Shown: positions 1 to 9,637, numbered from the stretch's first letter. The stretch: 22,202 nt of DNA from NZWG01 sp964478995 (GCA_964478995.1 CAYZJY010000028.1:1-22202), one strand, 5' to 3'. The notes: generated from the letters alone by a model not told the origin. Program-made: numbers and translations.

Positions 1-1104
1 ATTGTACCCGATGAAGCAAGAACCTTTGGAATGGACCCCCTTTTTAGACAACTTGGTATATATGCACATGCCGGTCAATTATATGACCCTGTTGATTCAG
101 ATCAGTTTCTTTATTACAAGGAAGAAAAAAACGGACAAATACTAGAAGAGGGCATAAACGAGGCTGGCGCGATCTCTTCCTTCATCGCTGCTGGAATGAG
201 TTACAGTAACCATGGAGTTCACATGGTGCCTTTTTACATATACTACTCCATGTTTGGCTTTCAAAGGGTCTGGGATTTCATATGGGCAGCTGGTGACATG
301 CGGGCTAGGGGATTTCTACTGGGAGGAACGGCAGGCCGCACCACCCTAAACGGAGAGGGCCTCCAGCACCAAGATGGACACAGCCACCTTGCCGCCGCCG
401 CAACGCCAAACATAAAAGCCTATGACCTTGCTTATGCGTATGAAATTGCAATTGTTGTTCAAAGGGGAATGGTTGAGATGGTCGAAGAAAATAAGGATGT
501 TGTTTATTATTTGACTCTTGAAAACGAAAACTATAGACACCCTAAACAACCAGAGGGTGTAGCGGAGGACGTTATAAAAGGTCTTTATAAGGTTCAAGGA
601 ACCACAGACCCAAAAATAAGACTCTTGGGCAGTGGCCCCTTAATGCGAGAAGCGCTGGCAGCGGCTGAACTATTAAAGAACGACTGGGACATAGAACCTG
701 GAATTTGGAATGTTACTAGTTTTAGCGAACTACGCAGAGATGCGGAAGAAGTGGAGAGGTGGAATCTCGTTCATCCAAATGAGAACCCAAAAAGGTCTCA
801 CCTGGAAGAAAGCCTGAGTAAGAACAGCGTGCCTACTGTTGCGGTGTCTGATTATGTGAAAATGGTTTCAGAACAAATTGGACCCTATGTTCCTGGTCCT
901 TATTACTGTCTGGGAACAGACGGGTTTGGTCGCAGTGATACACGCGAAGAGTTGAGAAGTTTTTTTGAGGTCGATCGATATTACATAGTTTTAACGGCAA
1001 TCAAAGCCCTCGCGATCAAGGGGGACGTTGAAATGAAAATGGTTGAAGGGGTAATGAAAAAATATAAACTGGATCCAGATAAACCGAGCCCCATAACTGT
1101 TTAA
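1..1104 (+). CDS. aceE: Pyruvate dehydrogenase E1 component, homodimeric type (3' part)
   Basis: This is the C-terminal 367 residues of the thiamine-diphosphate E1 subunit, which decarboxylates pyruvate and acetylates the lipoyl group of E2. The frame is open at base 1, so the gene starts outside the window. The opening residues DEARTFGMDPLFRQLGIY, the EEGINEAG segment, the GFQRVWDFIWAAGDMRARGF stretch and GEGLQHQDGHSH follow E. coli AceE almost position for position, as does the C-terminal LGTDGFGRSDTREELR. This separates it from the two-subunit PdhA/PdhB type and from 2-oxoglutarate dehydrogenase E1. No frameshift is visible. It is followed after 9 bases by aceF and then lpd, giving the classical E1-E2-E3 order. 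The family assignment is firm; only the missing N-terminal half, with part of the cofactor site, cannot be judged. Confidence 0.96.
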   Translation: MVPDEARTFGMDPLFRQLGIYAHAGQLYDPVDSDQFLYYKEEKNGQILEEGINEAGAISSFIAAGMSYSNHGVHMVPFYIYYSMFGFQRVWDFIWAAGDMRARGFLLGGTAGRTTLNGEGLQHQDGHSHLAAAATPNIKAYDLAYAYEIAIVVQRGMVEMVEENKDVVYYLTLENENYRHPKQPEGVAEDVIKGLYKVQGTTDPKIRLLGSGPLMREALAAAELLKNDWDIEPGIWNVTSFSELRRDAEEVERWNLVHPNENPKRSHLEESLSKNSVPTVAVSDYVKMVSEQIGPYVPGPYYCLGTDGFGRSDTREELRSFFEVDRYYIVLTAIKALAIKGDVEMKMVEGVMKKYKLDPDKPSPITV

Positions 1105-1113
1105 GGATATGAA

Positions 1114-2358
1114 ATGATAAAAGAAGTCAAACTACCAGACCTTGGTGAAGGAATTGAGGGGGCATCTGTAAGCGAGGTTCCCATAGCGGTGGGGGACGCG
1201 GTATCCAAGGACGATGTCCTTTTTGTTCTTGAGTCTGATAAGGCCTCCATGGAGATTCCATCGGAGTTTAGCGGAACAATATCTGAAATATGTGTCAGTG
1301 CAGGAGACGAGGTACAGACGAATGATCTTTTATTGAAAATCGAAATGGAGGAGCTCCCAGCGGAGAAAGTTGAAACAAAAAAAGAGAGCGAGAACAAAAA
1401 CGCCCAAAAAGACATTAAGATCCAAACTGAGAAAAAACCGGAGCCCCAACTGACCAAAACAGGTGATAATGTTTTTGCATCGCCGGGAGTCAGAAGACTT
1501 GCAAGAGAGTTAGAGATAGACCTTAGGTCGCTGGTTGGCTCTGGGTCAAAGGGAAGGATCACCAAAGACGACCTTCACGGACACATAAAACTAAGAATGC
1601 AGATGTCCTCTGGAAAAGTTCGCCCACCAAAAAAGGCAATTGATTTTTCAAAGTGGGGCGATGTGGAAGTTCAAAAACTAACCAAGGTAAATAGAATAAC
1701 CGGCGCTCGGTTACAAGAGGCATGGCAAGAGATACCCCACGTTACACAGCAAAACACTGCTGACATAACAGACCTTGATAAACTTCGAAAAGAACTTAAA
1801 GAAGAAGGTGTTAAAAAAGGAATAAAGGTAACCTTCCTCCCCTTTTTAATGAAGGCTGTAGTTATGGTTTTGAGGGAGATGCCCCGGTTTAATAGTTCCC
1901 TAGACGAAAGGGAAGAGAACTTGGTTATTAAAAACTATTACCACATGGGGGTTGCTGTTGACACCCCAAATGGGCTAATGGTTCCATCTATAAAAAACGT
2001 TGATAAAAAGACCATTTTCAACCTATCAGAGGAACTTATGGATATCAGCGAAAGGGCAAGAAATAAAAAATTAAAACCAGAAGAATTAAAAGGAAGTTCC
2101 TTTACAATATCTAGCCTTGGAGGAGTAGGCGGAACAAACTTTTCTCCAATTGTAAACCCACCAGAGGTAGCGATACTTGGAGTTTCAAAAGGCGATTGGA
2201 AACCTGTCTATGACAAAGAAAGCAATTCGTTTGTGCCTAAATATCAACTTCCTTTTTCCGTGTCATATGACCACCGGGTAATTGATGGGGCATCGGGTGC
2301 TGCTTTTACAGAAAGACTGTCTCAGGTGTTGGGTGATCCAGGCTTATTGAGGGGCTAG
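1114..2358 (+). CDS. aceF: Dihydrolipoamide acetyltransferase, E2 of pyruvate dehydrogenase
   Basis: This 414-residue E2 core protein transfers the acetyl group from lipoyl-lysine to CoA. One lipoyl domain spans about residues 1-77, with the lipoylation site in ESDKASMEIP (Lys43). A Lys/Glu-rich flexible linker follows (about 78-120), then a peripheral subunit-binding domain (about 121-160, FASPGVRRLAREL then GRITKDD). The catalytic acyltransferase domain runs from about 185 to the end and carries the active-site motif SYDHRVIDGA with His387. E. coli AceF has three lipoyl domains; this one has one, which is common elsewhere. The ATG at 1114 is preceded by an AAGGAT-like ribosome-binding site, and the gap to aceE is 9 bases. 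Partner E1 and E3 genes flank it, so a branched-chain or 2-oxoglutarate E2 is unlikely. Confidence 0.95.
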   Translation: MIKEVKLPDLGEGIEGASVSEVPIAVGDAVSKDDVLFVLESDKASMEIPSEFSGTISEICVSAGDEVQTNDLLLKIEMEELPAEKVETKKESENKNAQKDIKIQTEKKPEPQLTKTGDNVFASPGVRRLARELEIDLRSLVGSGSKGRITKDDLHGHIKLRMQMSSGKVRPPKKAIDFSKWGDVEVQKLTKVNRITGARLQEAWQEIPHVTQQNTADITDLDKLRKELKEEGVKKGIKVTFLPFLMKAVVMVLREMPRFNSSLDEREENLVIKNYYHMGVAVDTPNGLMVPSIKNVDKKTIFNLSEELMDISERARNKKLKPEELKGSSFTISSLGGVGGTNFSPIVNPPEVAILGVSKGDWKPVYDKESNSFVPKYQLPFSVSYDHRVIDGASGAAFTERLSQVLGDPGLLRG

Positions 2359-2362
2359 AGTA

Positions 2363-3790
2363 ATGTCAAAAAAAGAACATGTTGAAATACTAGTTATTGG
2401 CGCAGGCCCTGGCGGGTATGCTGCTGCGTTTAGGGCAGCAGACCTTGGGAAAAAGGTTCTACTTATTGACAGAGATAAAGAACTCGGCGGGGTGTGCCTG
2501 AACCGTGGTTGCATTCCATCAAAGGCCCTGTTGCATGTTTCAAGGGTAATGACCGAGGCGTCCCACCTTTCAAACATTGGGGTTTCTTTTGATCAGCCGA
2601 CCATAGACCTCTCTGCAATAAGGTCTTATAAAAACAAGATAGTATCCCAATTGAATCAGGGCATATCACAACTTGCTAAGGTTCGAAAAGTTAAGACGCT
2701 TACTGGAACAGCGACCTTTTTGTCAAACACAGAGGTTTCCATAGACACGGGATCAAAAAACATGTCGCTATCTTTTGATAAGTGCATAATAGCGGCTGGG
2801 TCATCTTCTTCCATGATCCCGGGGGTGCCAAAAGACCACCCATCGGTCTTAACATCAAGATCCGCTCTGGATTTAGAGGAGGTTCCAGGTAGTTTATTGG
2901 TGATTGGTGGTGGCGTTATTGGTTTAGAGTTGGGCCAGGTATACTCATCATTGGGCTCGAAGGTTTCTGTTGTAGAGTTTTTACCAAATCTGATCCCCGG
3001 TGCGGACAATGACATGGTGAAACCCCTTCAACGTCGCTTAAATAAACAATTTAATTCGATAATGTTGTCATCTAAGGTAACAAGCGTTTCCCCAAAGGAG
3101 GATGGCTCCTTAATTGTTGTTGTGGAATCCAAGGACGGGAAAAAAGAAGAGATTTTTGATAAGGTATTGGTTTCTGTTGGAAGAAAACCAAATTCCACGC
3201 TATTGAACCTATCAACGACAGGCGTTGATGTGGATGAGAGTGGCTTTGTTATCGTAGATGAATACCAAAGAACCTCAGTAAAAAACATATTTGCCATTGG
3301 CGACATAGCGGGAAATCCAATGTTGGCACACAAGGCAACCCACGAGGGAAAAGTTGCCGCTGAAGTTGCCTCTGGCCACCCGGCAGCCATGGACGCGAGA
3401 GCCATTCCAAGCGTTGTTTATACCGACCCCGAGGTTGCCTGGGTTGGTTTGACCGAAGAAGAGGCCAAGGCGGAAGGGGTTCCATATGAAAAAGGAGAAT
3501 TTCCTTGGGCGGCCAGCGGAAAGGCCTTGATACTAAACGCTACTCAAGGCAAAACAAAGATATTGTTTGACCCAGAAACTAAACAAATTTTAGGTGCAGC
3601 AATGGTTGGGCCTTCTGCGGGAGACATGATATCTGAGGCTTGTCTTGCAATAGAGATGGGGTCAGACTCAGAGGACATAGGGTTGACCGTTCATCCTCAC
3701 CCAACACTTGGAGAGACCTTTGCCGCCGCATCAGAGGTATATTCAGGAACCATCACCGATCTATATATTCCACCAAAAGGAGGAAAATAA
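2363..3790 (+). CDS. lpd: Dihydrolipoamide dehydrogenase (E3)
   Basis: This 475-residue flavoprotein reoxidises the dihydrolipoyl group of E2 and reduces NAD+. An N-terminal FAD-binding Rossmann motif (GAGPGGYAAAFRAA, from residue 13) is followed by the redox-active disulfide motif GGVCLNRGCIPSK with Cys45 and Cys50. A second dinucleotide fold (VIGGGVIGLELGQVYSSLG) binds NAD, and the FAD motif FAIGDIAGNPMLAHKATHEG follows. The C-terminal dimer interface carries HPHPTLGE, with the expected catalytic His446 and Glu451. All diagnostic residues of the family are present at normal spacing. It begins 4 bases after the aceF stop. Its 3' end carries the strong ribosome-binding site of the next gene, so read-through into the protease gene is expected. 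Confidence 0.96.
   Translation: MSKKEHVEILVIGAGPGGYAAAFRAADLGKKVLLIDRDKELGGVCLNRGCIPSKALLHVSRVMTEASHLSNIGVSFDQPTIDLSAIRSYKNKIVSQLNQGISQLAKVRKVKTLTGTATFLSNTEVSIDTGSKNMSLSFDKCIIAAGSSSSMIPGVPKDHPSVLTSRSALDLEEVPGSLLVIGGGVIGLELGQVYSSLGSKVSVVEFLPNLIPGADNDMVKPLQRRLNKQFNSIMLSSKVTSVSPKEDGSLIVVVESKDGKKEEIFDKVLVSVGRKPNSTLLNLSTTGVDVDESGFVIVDEYQRTSVKNIFAIGDIAGNPMLAHKATHEGKVAAEVASGHPAAMDARAIPSVVYTDPEVAWVGLTEEEAKAEGVPYEKGEFPWAASGKALILNATQGKTKILFDPETKQILGAAMVGPSAGDMISEACLAIEMGSDSEDIGLTVHPHPTLGETFAAASEVYSGTITDLYIPPKGGK
3778..3783 (+). promoter_or_regulatory. Ribosome-binding site fixing the metalloprotease start
   Basis: AGGAGG lies inside the last codons of lpd, eight bases before the ATG at 3792. The downstream frame is open back to an ATG at 3708, but that upstream start would overlap lpd by 83 bases and would place 28 residues before a clear signal peptide. 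The Shine-Dalgarno match therefore decides for 3792. Confidence 0.85.
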
Positions 3791-3791
3791 C

Positions 3792-6338
3792 ATGAAGAGA
3801 ATCATTGTATTAATTATATGTCTAATAACTCTTGTTGTGGGTCAACAGCCAGGAACAAACCAACAGCAAAAACCGGGTGGCCCACAAGGTAAGCCACCAG
3901 AACCACCAAAGAAAAAAACAATGGAAGAGGCTCTTAAAAACACAAAAGAGATCTCAGGGTTTCTCACCATGCGCCAAGACACAACAAATGGTAAACTCTT
4001 CATGTTGATCAAGAAAGAACAACTAAACAAGGAATACATTCATTTTGTACATGGTCTCAATGGGCAAATGAACGCAGGGGTGTTCAAAGGCAGCTATGGT
4101 GGTGCCAAGGTAATAAAACTTAATCGATATTTTAATAGAGTTGAGTTTGAGGTACAGAACAACTCAATGTATTTTGACCCAGAAAGCCCCCTGCACCGGT
4201 CATCGGATGCAAACGTTAGTACAGCAATTCTTGCATCTTCCTATGTTGTGGCTGAAAAAGGTGGAGAGATCTTAATTGGAGTAGATAATGTATTTCTAAC
4301 AGAGGCTCTTTATCAAATATCTAGAGGGTTTGTACCCGGGAGCACAAATAAAAACCCATTCAAGTTAGGTAGGTTGGTAAGAGAGAGAACTAAATATGTT
4401 GATGTAAAAAACTACCCAGAGAACACAGACTTGATCGTTCAATATGTTTATAGTAACCCCACACCAACAAACTGGGGCTCTGATGATGGAATGACAGACC
4501 CGAGGTCTGTTAATGTAACCCTACAACACAGCCTAATAGAAATGCCCGACAACAACTACAAACCACGGTTTGAAGACCCGCGAGTTGGGTATTTTACCAC
4601 ACAGATAACAGACATGACCTCGGCTGATGACGCAACGCCTTACAGAGACATGATTCATCGTTGGAACCTAGAAAAAAAGAACCCTGGTCAAGCTCGATCA
4701 GAGGTTGTAAAGCCCATTGTTTGGTGGATAGAGAACACAACCCCTCACGAATTTAGAGACGCAATAAGAGAAGGAGTTCTTGAGTGGAACAAAGCCTTTG
4801 AAAAAGCAGGGCTTATTAATGCTGTTGATGTACAGGTTCAGCCAGACGACGCAGATTGGGATGCGGGCGACATACGATACAACGTTCTAAGGTGGACCTC
4901 TTCCCCGAGGCCTCCATTTGGTGGGTATGGCCCAAGTTTCGTAAACCCAAGGACCGGCGAGATTTTAGGTGCAGACATCATGTTGGAGTTCGTGTATTTC
5001 ACCAATAGGGTAAAGTATGAAAAGATATTTGACACCTTCAACTCAAACGTCGGTGAGGACCACGCCTGCCATGCTGGGGAAATCGTTCAACTTGGAAATA
5101 TTTTTGGGATGCTTGCAACAGGTTCAATAAGTGACTTTTCACAACTAGAGCAACACAGAATAATTTATGAAAGCCTTGTTCGCCTAACCCTCCATGAGGT
5201 TGGTCACACACTTGGTCTTAGTCATAATTTTTATTCCAGTCAACTTCACACACTTAACAACATACACGATCGACATGTAACAGAGCCAGTTGGGTTGACA
5301 TCTTCAGTAATGGATTATAACTCATCAAACGTAGGCCCAGACTCAAAACACCACGGTCAGTTTTATACGACCACACCTGGACCCTATGACATTTGGGCAA
5401 TACAATATGGTTACACCCCAGCGTATGAAAACCCGGAAGATGAAAAAGAAAGAATACGTGACCTTTTAGACATGTCAACTAAAAAGGAATATGGCTACGG
5501 GAATGATGCTGATGACATGCGGAGCCCCGGAAAAGGGATCGACCCCAGAATAATGATCTCTGACATGACTGACGATGCTGTTGGATATGCCAAACAAAGG
5601 ATGGACATCATAAGGTCAATATACCCAACCCTCCTTGATAAGTTTGAAACCCCTGGAGAATCTTATCATGAGTTTAGGGACGCGTTCTCAATATTAAATG
5701 GTGAGTATGCTGCCTGCACCAGGATAATATCTCGATATATTGGTGGTGTCTACATGGACAGGTCAATGGCAGGACAGAAAGGAAAAGAGGATCCTTTTGT
5801 CCCGGTTCCAAGGGATGAGCAAAAATGGGCCATGACACTTTTGAATAAATATGCACTTTCACCAGACGCCTTTGGGGTTACTGAAAAGACCTACAGCCAC
5901 CTACAGTGGGAACGCAGGGGTTGGAGCGGAACGAAGGACCCCAAGGTCCACGACATGGTCCTAGGAATTCAAAAAGGGCTTTTTAATCAACTTTTGCATG
6001 TAAATGTACTAAAAAGAATATCTGATACTGAACTTTATGGCAACAGGTATGGGCTGAGCGAAATGCTAAATGATCTGACCACGGCATGTTTTTCTGCGGA
6101 TGCTGGTTCAAATGTCAACACAATGAGAATGAATTTACAAACCGAATATGCTAGGCGCCTTATATCCATTGTTCATAATAAGGGAAAAGGAAAATACGAC
6201 CATGTTTCTGTCGCAATGGCATTTGAAAATTTAAATAAAATAAAAAAATATGCTGGTCGATTCAAAGGCGTGAATGATGCAACAAAAGCTCACCGCAAAC
6301 ACCTTATATATATAATTGACAAGGCCCTAGAGACATAA
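3792..6338 (+). CDS. Exported zinc-dependent metalloprotease (metzincin type, DUF5117-like)
   Basis: This 848-residue protein is predicted to be secreted to the envelope and to hydrolyse peptide bonds with a zinc ion. A Sec signal peptide (MKRIIVLIICLITLVVG) is followed by a Gln/Pro-rich spacer to about residue 45. The N-terminal region resembles the DUF5117/DUF5118 domains of large bacterial zinc-dependent metalloproteases. The zinc site HEVGHTLGLSH has His468, Glu469, His472 and His478 (HExxHxxGxxH), and a Met-turn-like SSVMDYN has Met507 about 30 residues on. Together these define a metzincin. The long C-terminal region fits the DUF4953-type extension. The gene starts one base after lpd, so it is co-transcribed with the PDH genes. 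The substrate is unknown; the Pfam names are recalled from family knowledge and were not searched. Confidence 0.85.
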   Translation: MKRIIVLIICLITLVVGQQPGTNQQQKPGGPQGKPPEPPKKKTMEEALKNTKEISGFLTMRQDTTNGKLFMLIKKEQLNKEYIHFVHGLNGQMNAGVFKGSYGGAKVIKLNRYFNRVEFEVQNNSMYFDPESPLHRSSDANVSTAILASSYVVAEKGGEILIGVDNVFLTEALYQISRGFVPGSTNKNPFKLGRLVRERTKYVDVKNYPENTDLIVQYVYSNPTPTNWGSDDGMTDPRSVNVTLQHSLIEMPDNNYKPRFEDPRVGYFTTQITDMTSADDATPYRDMIHRWNLEKKNPGQARSEVVKPIVWWIENTTPHEFRDAIREGVLEWNKAFEKAGLINAVDVQVQPDDADWDAGDIRYNVLRWTSSPRPPFGGYGPSFVNPRTGEILGADIMLEFVYFTNRVKYEKIFDTFNSNVGEDHACHAGEIVQLGNIFGMLATGSISDFSQLEQHRIIYESLVRLTLHEVGHTLGLSHNFYSSQLHTLNNIHDRHVTEPVGLTSSVMDYNSSNVGPDSKHHGQFYTTTPGPYDIWAIQYGYTPAYENPEDEKERIRDLLDMSTKKEYGYGNDADDMRSPGKGIDPRIMISDMTDDAVGYAKQRMDIIRSIYPTLLDKFETPGESYHEFRDAFSILNGEYAACTRIISRYIGGVYMDRSMAGQKGKEDPFVPVPRDEQKWAMTLLNKYALSPDAFGVTEKTYSHLQWERRGWSGTKDPKVHDMVLGIQKGLFNQLLHVNVLKRISDTELYGNRYGLSEMLNDLTTACFSADAGSNVNTMRMNLQTEYARRLISIVHNKGKGKYDHVSVAMAFENLNKIKKYAGRFKGVNDATKAHRKHLIYIIDKALET

Positions 6339-6358
6339 ATAAACCGTGAAGGAACATA

Positions 6359-9172
6359 ATGATAAAAAAACATTTTTGGCTTCTCTTTCTGTTTTGTATT
6401 GCATGTGATTCAAACAAAACCATGAAACACCCACTCGATAAATCTGAGGTTCGAACCTTAGTTCTTAATAATGAACTAAAAGTATACCTTCTCTCAGATC
6501 CAAACTTTAACATGTCTGCAGCGTCTGTCGCGGTTCAGGTTGGGTCCCTAGACAATCCGGGGGACCGGCAAGGACTTGCGCACTTTTTAGAGCACATGTT
6601 GTTTCTCGGGACTGAAAAATATCCTGACGTGGATGAATATAGCACCTACCTAAGAACCAATGGAGGGTACTCTAATGCTTATACCTCAAGCGACCTTACA
6701 AACTACCAGTTTCAGGTACTCCCCGATGCTTTTGAAGGTGCAATTGATAGGTTTTCCCAATTTTTCACCAGCCCTCTTTTTACAGAAGAGTACACTGCTA
6801 GAGAGGTAAATGCTGTCAATTCAGAACACCAAAAAAACATAATGAATGATAACTGGAGGCGGTTTAGGATCTCTGGTCTGTTTGCAAAAGAAGGCCACCC
6901 AGAACAAAAATTTGGAACAGGAAACCTAGAAACCCTTGGGGACATAGACAGAACAGAGCTCCTTGAGTTTTACGATAAATATTATAGTTCAAACAGAATG
7001 GGCCTTGCGCTTTTAAGTACACACTCTCTGGATGAAATGGAGCAGTGGGCAAGGAAATACTTTTCGGAGATAAAGAACAACAACAAAGAAAGAAACAGGT
7101 ATGAGTCTGATTATTTTGAAAAAAAGGAAACATTCAGACTTGTACAAATTGACCCAGTAAAAGATATTAGAGACCTCATCATGACATTTTCATTGCCGGG
7201 GACAAGGCATCTCTATTCTAGTAAGCCTGGGCGCCAGTTTGGTTTTGTCCTGGGGCACGAGGGGTCTGGTAGTTTACTATCCTACCTAAAAGAAAAAGGC
7301 TGGGCTATTTCTCTATCCGCTGGTGCAGGGGGTAGGTCAGATGACCATGGCTCTGCATCTGTATCCATAGGCCTTACAGAAGAAGGTCACAAAAACTATA
7401 AAGAGGTCATAAAGTCAACACTGGATTATGTAGAGCTAATGAAAAGCGCGGGTCATCCAAAACACGTGTTTGATGAACTTAAAAACATGTCTGCCCTAAA
7501 TGAAATATATGCTAGTAAAGGGGAGGGCATGTGGAGAGCAACCCAATTGGCAAACGAGGTAATGATGTACCCGATTGAAGACGCTGGTAGAATAAATTAT
7601 ATCTACACGGATAATGATTCTAGGCCATATGAGGACCTACTATCACACATTACAGCAAGCAACATGCTCACGATGTTAATTGCCAAGGGCGTTGAAACCG
7701 ATCAGACCGAGCATTTTTATCAAGCGCCATACAGTTATTCAGAAGATGACGAGGTGTATGAATACCTCATTGCTGGTGAACAAAGACCAGAACTCACAAT
7801 ACCCAAGGCCAATCCGTTTATTCCCCGAAAAGCTTCTGTGCCAAACAGGGAGTTAGATCAGACCGTTTTACCACAAGAGACAATGTCAGGTAATGGAGTA
7901 AGTCTATATTTTGGCCAAGATCATGAGTTTCTCCGGCCAAAAGGCGTAATAAGCCTAAAGGTCCTTTTTCCGAAAGATGTCATGAGCGTAAAACACAGGG
8001 TTTACTCAAGGATCTACTCCGCATGTGTAAACGAGTCTTTAAATGAGTTGAGTTACCCAGCCAAACAAGCGGGTTTAAATTATTCCATAAAAGAAGGATA
8101 TGAGGGAATCTATGTAGATGTAAACGGCTACACAGAATCTGCCATAAAACTATACGAACTCATTTTAGAGCACATGGTTGCTTTTTCAATTACCGATACT
8201 CAGTTTGAAGCAATAAAAGACAAGATCGTAAGAGACTATGAGAACTTTTCACTATCCGATGCCCATCAGCAAACAAGAGAACTAGCCCCGGACTTGTTTT
8301 TTAATGTTAAGTATACATGGGAGGACGCGCTCCCAGTTGCCAAAAGGGCTACCCATGATGCCATAAAAAAATACAATAGCACCCTATATAAGCAAACGTT
8401 CCTTGAGGCAATGGTCTACGGAGATTTTAAAAAACATGACGGGAATAAGGCTGTTGAACTTTTCAAAAGAAAGACCAACACGTCTCCTATTTCTAAAGAA
8501 GAAACTTTTGAGTTGGACTATTTAAAACTAACAAACCCCGAAACAATACAGTACACGAAAAATCTTTTAGTGAATAACTCGTGCATATATAGAAAGTATT
8601 CCATTGGGCAGGACTCTCCAGAAACAAGAGCCTTGGCGACAATCATTAGTAAGGCACTAGAACAACCGTTTTATACAGAGATGAGGACAAATCAACAACT
8701 TGGATATATCGTTTGGTCTTATTCACGCAACTACGATGAAATGCACTATCTTAATTTTTTAATTCAATCTGGTGTATATGCTGCAGATGAATTAAATAAA
8801 AGAGTGGACGGATTTATATCCAACGCAACAGACATCATAAAAGAAATGGATCAGGAAACATTCCAACAGTTAATTGATTCTGCGATAGAGCAACTAGAGA
8901 AAAAGCCAATGAGCATATCAGAAAGAGCAATAAAACTGAAAAATTTTATCTTTGAGCATGGCGGAGATTTTGACCGTGATAAAAAAACCATAGAAGCACT
9001 AAGGGGCCTAGATAAGAACCTTGTTGCGGGCCAACTATCAAACATAATATCTCCAGAGTCAAGAAAACTAGTAAACATTCTTACCTTTGCTGAAAACCAC
9101 GAAAACAAATCAAAGGTCAAAGATTCATTCTCAAGTCTAGAGAGTTGGAAGTCGACAAGGACCTACGAATAG
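6359..9172 (+). CDS. M16 family metallopeptidase lipoprotein (pitrilysin/insulinase type)
   Basis: This 937-residue peptidase is probably active on medium-length peptides in the periplasm. The N-terminus (MIKKHFWLLFLFCIACD) reads as a lipoprotein signal with the lipidated Cys16. The inverted zinc motif HFLEH (His75, Glu78, His79) is followed by the third ligand Glu156 in NSEHQKN; the 77-residue spacing from His79 to Glu156 matches my recollection of E. coli pitrilysin. Full length with four tandem M16-type domains places it with protease III and insulin-degrading enzyme rather than the half-length MPP-like pairs. The last two domains lack a zinc motif, as is normal. AAGGA five bases before the ATG supports the start, and the gap from the previous gene is 20 bases. 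Asp at position +2 after Cys would favour inner-membrane retention under E. coli Lol rules, which may not apply here. Confidence 0.9.
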   Translation: MIKKHFWLLFLFCIACDSNKTMKHPLDKSEVRTLVLNNELKVYLLSDPNFNMSAASVAVQVGSLDNPGDRQGLAHFLEHMLFLGTEKYPDVDEYSTYLRTNGGYSNAYTSSDLTNYQFQVLPDAFEGAIDRFSQFFTSPLFTEEYTAREVNAVNSEHQKNIMNDNWRRFRISGLFAKEGHPEQKFGTGNLETLGDIDRTELLEFYDKYYSSNRMGLALLSTHSLDEMEQWARKYFSEIKNNNKERNRYESDYFEKKETFRLVQIDPVKDIRDLIMTFSLPGTRHLYSSKPGRQFGFVLGHEGSGSLLSYLKEKGWAISLSAGAGGRSDDHGSASVSIGLTEEGHKNYKEVIKSTLDYVELMKSAGHPKHVFDELKNMSALNEIYASKGEGMWRATQLANEVMMYPIEDAGRINYIYTDNDSRPYEDLLSHITASNMLTMLIAKGVETDQTEHFYQAPYSYSEDDEVYEYLIAGEQRPELTIPKANPFIPRKASVPNRELDQTVLPQETMSGNGVSLYFGQDHEFLRPKGVISLKVLFPKDVMSVKHRVYSRIYSACVNESLNELSYPAKQAGLNYSIKEGYEGIYVDVNGYTESAIKLYELILEHMVAFSITDTQFEAIKDKIVRDYENFSLSDAHQQTRELAPDLFFNVKYTWEDALPVAKRATHDAIKKYNSTLYKQTFLEAMVYGDFKKHDGNKAVELFKRKTNTSPISKEETFELDYLKLTNPETIQYTKNLLVNNSCIYRKYSIGQDSPETRALATIISKALEQPFYTEMRTNQQLGYIVWSYSRNYDEMHYLNFLIQSGVYAADELNKRVDGFISNATDIIKEMDQETFQQLIDSAIEQLEKKPMSISERAIKLKNFIFEHGGDFDRDKKTIEALRGLDKNLVAGQLSNIISPESRKLVNILTFAENHENKSKVKDSFSSLESWKSTRTYE

Positions 9173-9178
9173 AGAAAC

Positions 9179-9637
9179 ATGCCGCAAAGGGTTATTCTCA
9201 TAGCGGCTGTTACGGTAGATGGATATGTCGCCAGGCACAGTCTTGAAATAACCAAATGGTCAAAAGACCTACACCTATTTAAAGAACAGACAATGGGTTG
9301 GCCCATTATCATGGGATCAAACACCTATAAGACGCTATCAAATGAGCTTCCGGGCAGGAGGTCAATAATAGTACACAGAGACGATGACCCAGCCTCCATA
9401 CTAGAAAACATATCTGCGTATCAATGTTTTATAATAGGCGGTGGAAGAACCTATCATAAATTCATAAAACAACTTACACACGTATATGTCACCCCCCACC
9501 CTCATGTTTTCGGAGGTGGGATTCGACTATTTGAAGGCCCTGAAACCAAAGGAATGGACCTAGGTTTCATAAGGCTGGTGGAGGTAAGCAAAGAGCGTGG
9601 GATATATCAGTATCAATACAAGGTTAAAAAGAAATGA
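9179..9637 (+). CDS. Dihydrofolate reductase-fold protein
   Basis: This 152-residue cytoplasmic protein has the DHFR/RibD-C fold. Recognisable pieces in order are the N-terminal strand ending in TVDGYVA; WSKDLHLFKEQTMGWPIIMG, which aligns with the substrate-binding acidic residue (here Asp30) and the following helix; LPGRRSIIV; and the nucleotide-binding IIGGGRTYHKF around residues 84-95. The Asp and the GGG motif support an NADPH-dependent reductase. The loop between the Trp and the Asp is two residues shorter than in E. coli FolA, so the protein could be a true FolA, an archaeal-type DHFR or a RibD-C-like pterin/pyrimidine reductase. No thymidylate synthase gene is adjacent. The gap after the M16 gene is six bases with no strong ribosome-binding site, which suggests translational coupling. 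The gene overlaps the next one by ATGA. Confidence 0.75.
   Translation: MPQRVILIAAVTVDGYVARHSLEITKWSKDLHLFKEQTMGWPIIMGSNTYKTLSNELPGRRSIIVHRDDDPASILENISAYQCFIIGGGRTYHKFIKQLTHVYVTPHPHVFGGGIRLFEGPETKGMDLGFIRLVEVSKERGIYQYQYKVKKK

Noticed and set aside
3708..3791. Upstream in-frame start for the metalloprotease inside lpd
   Set aside because: It would overlap lpd by 83 bases and put 28 polar residues before a clear signal peptide; AGGAGG eight bases before 3792 decides for the later start.
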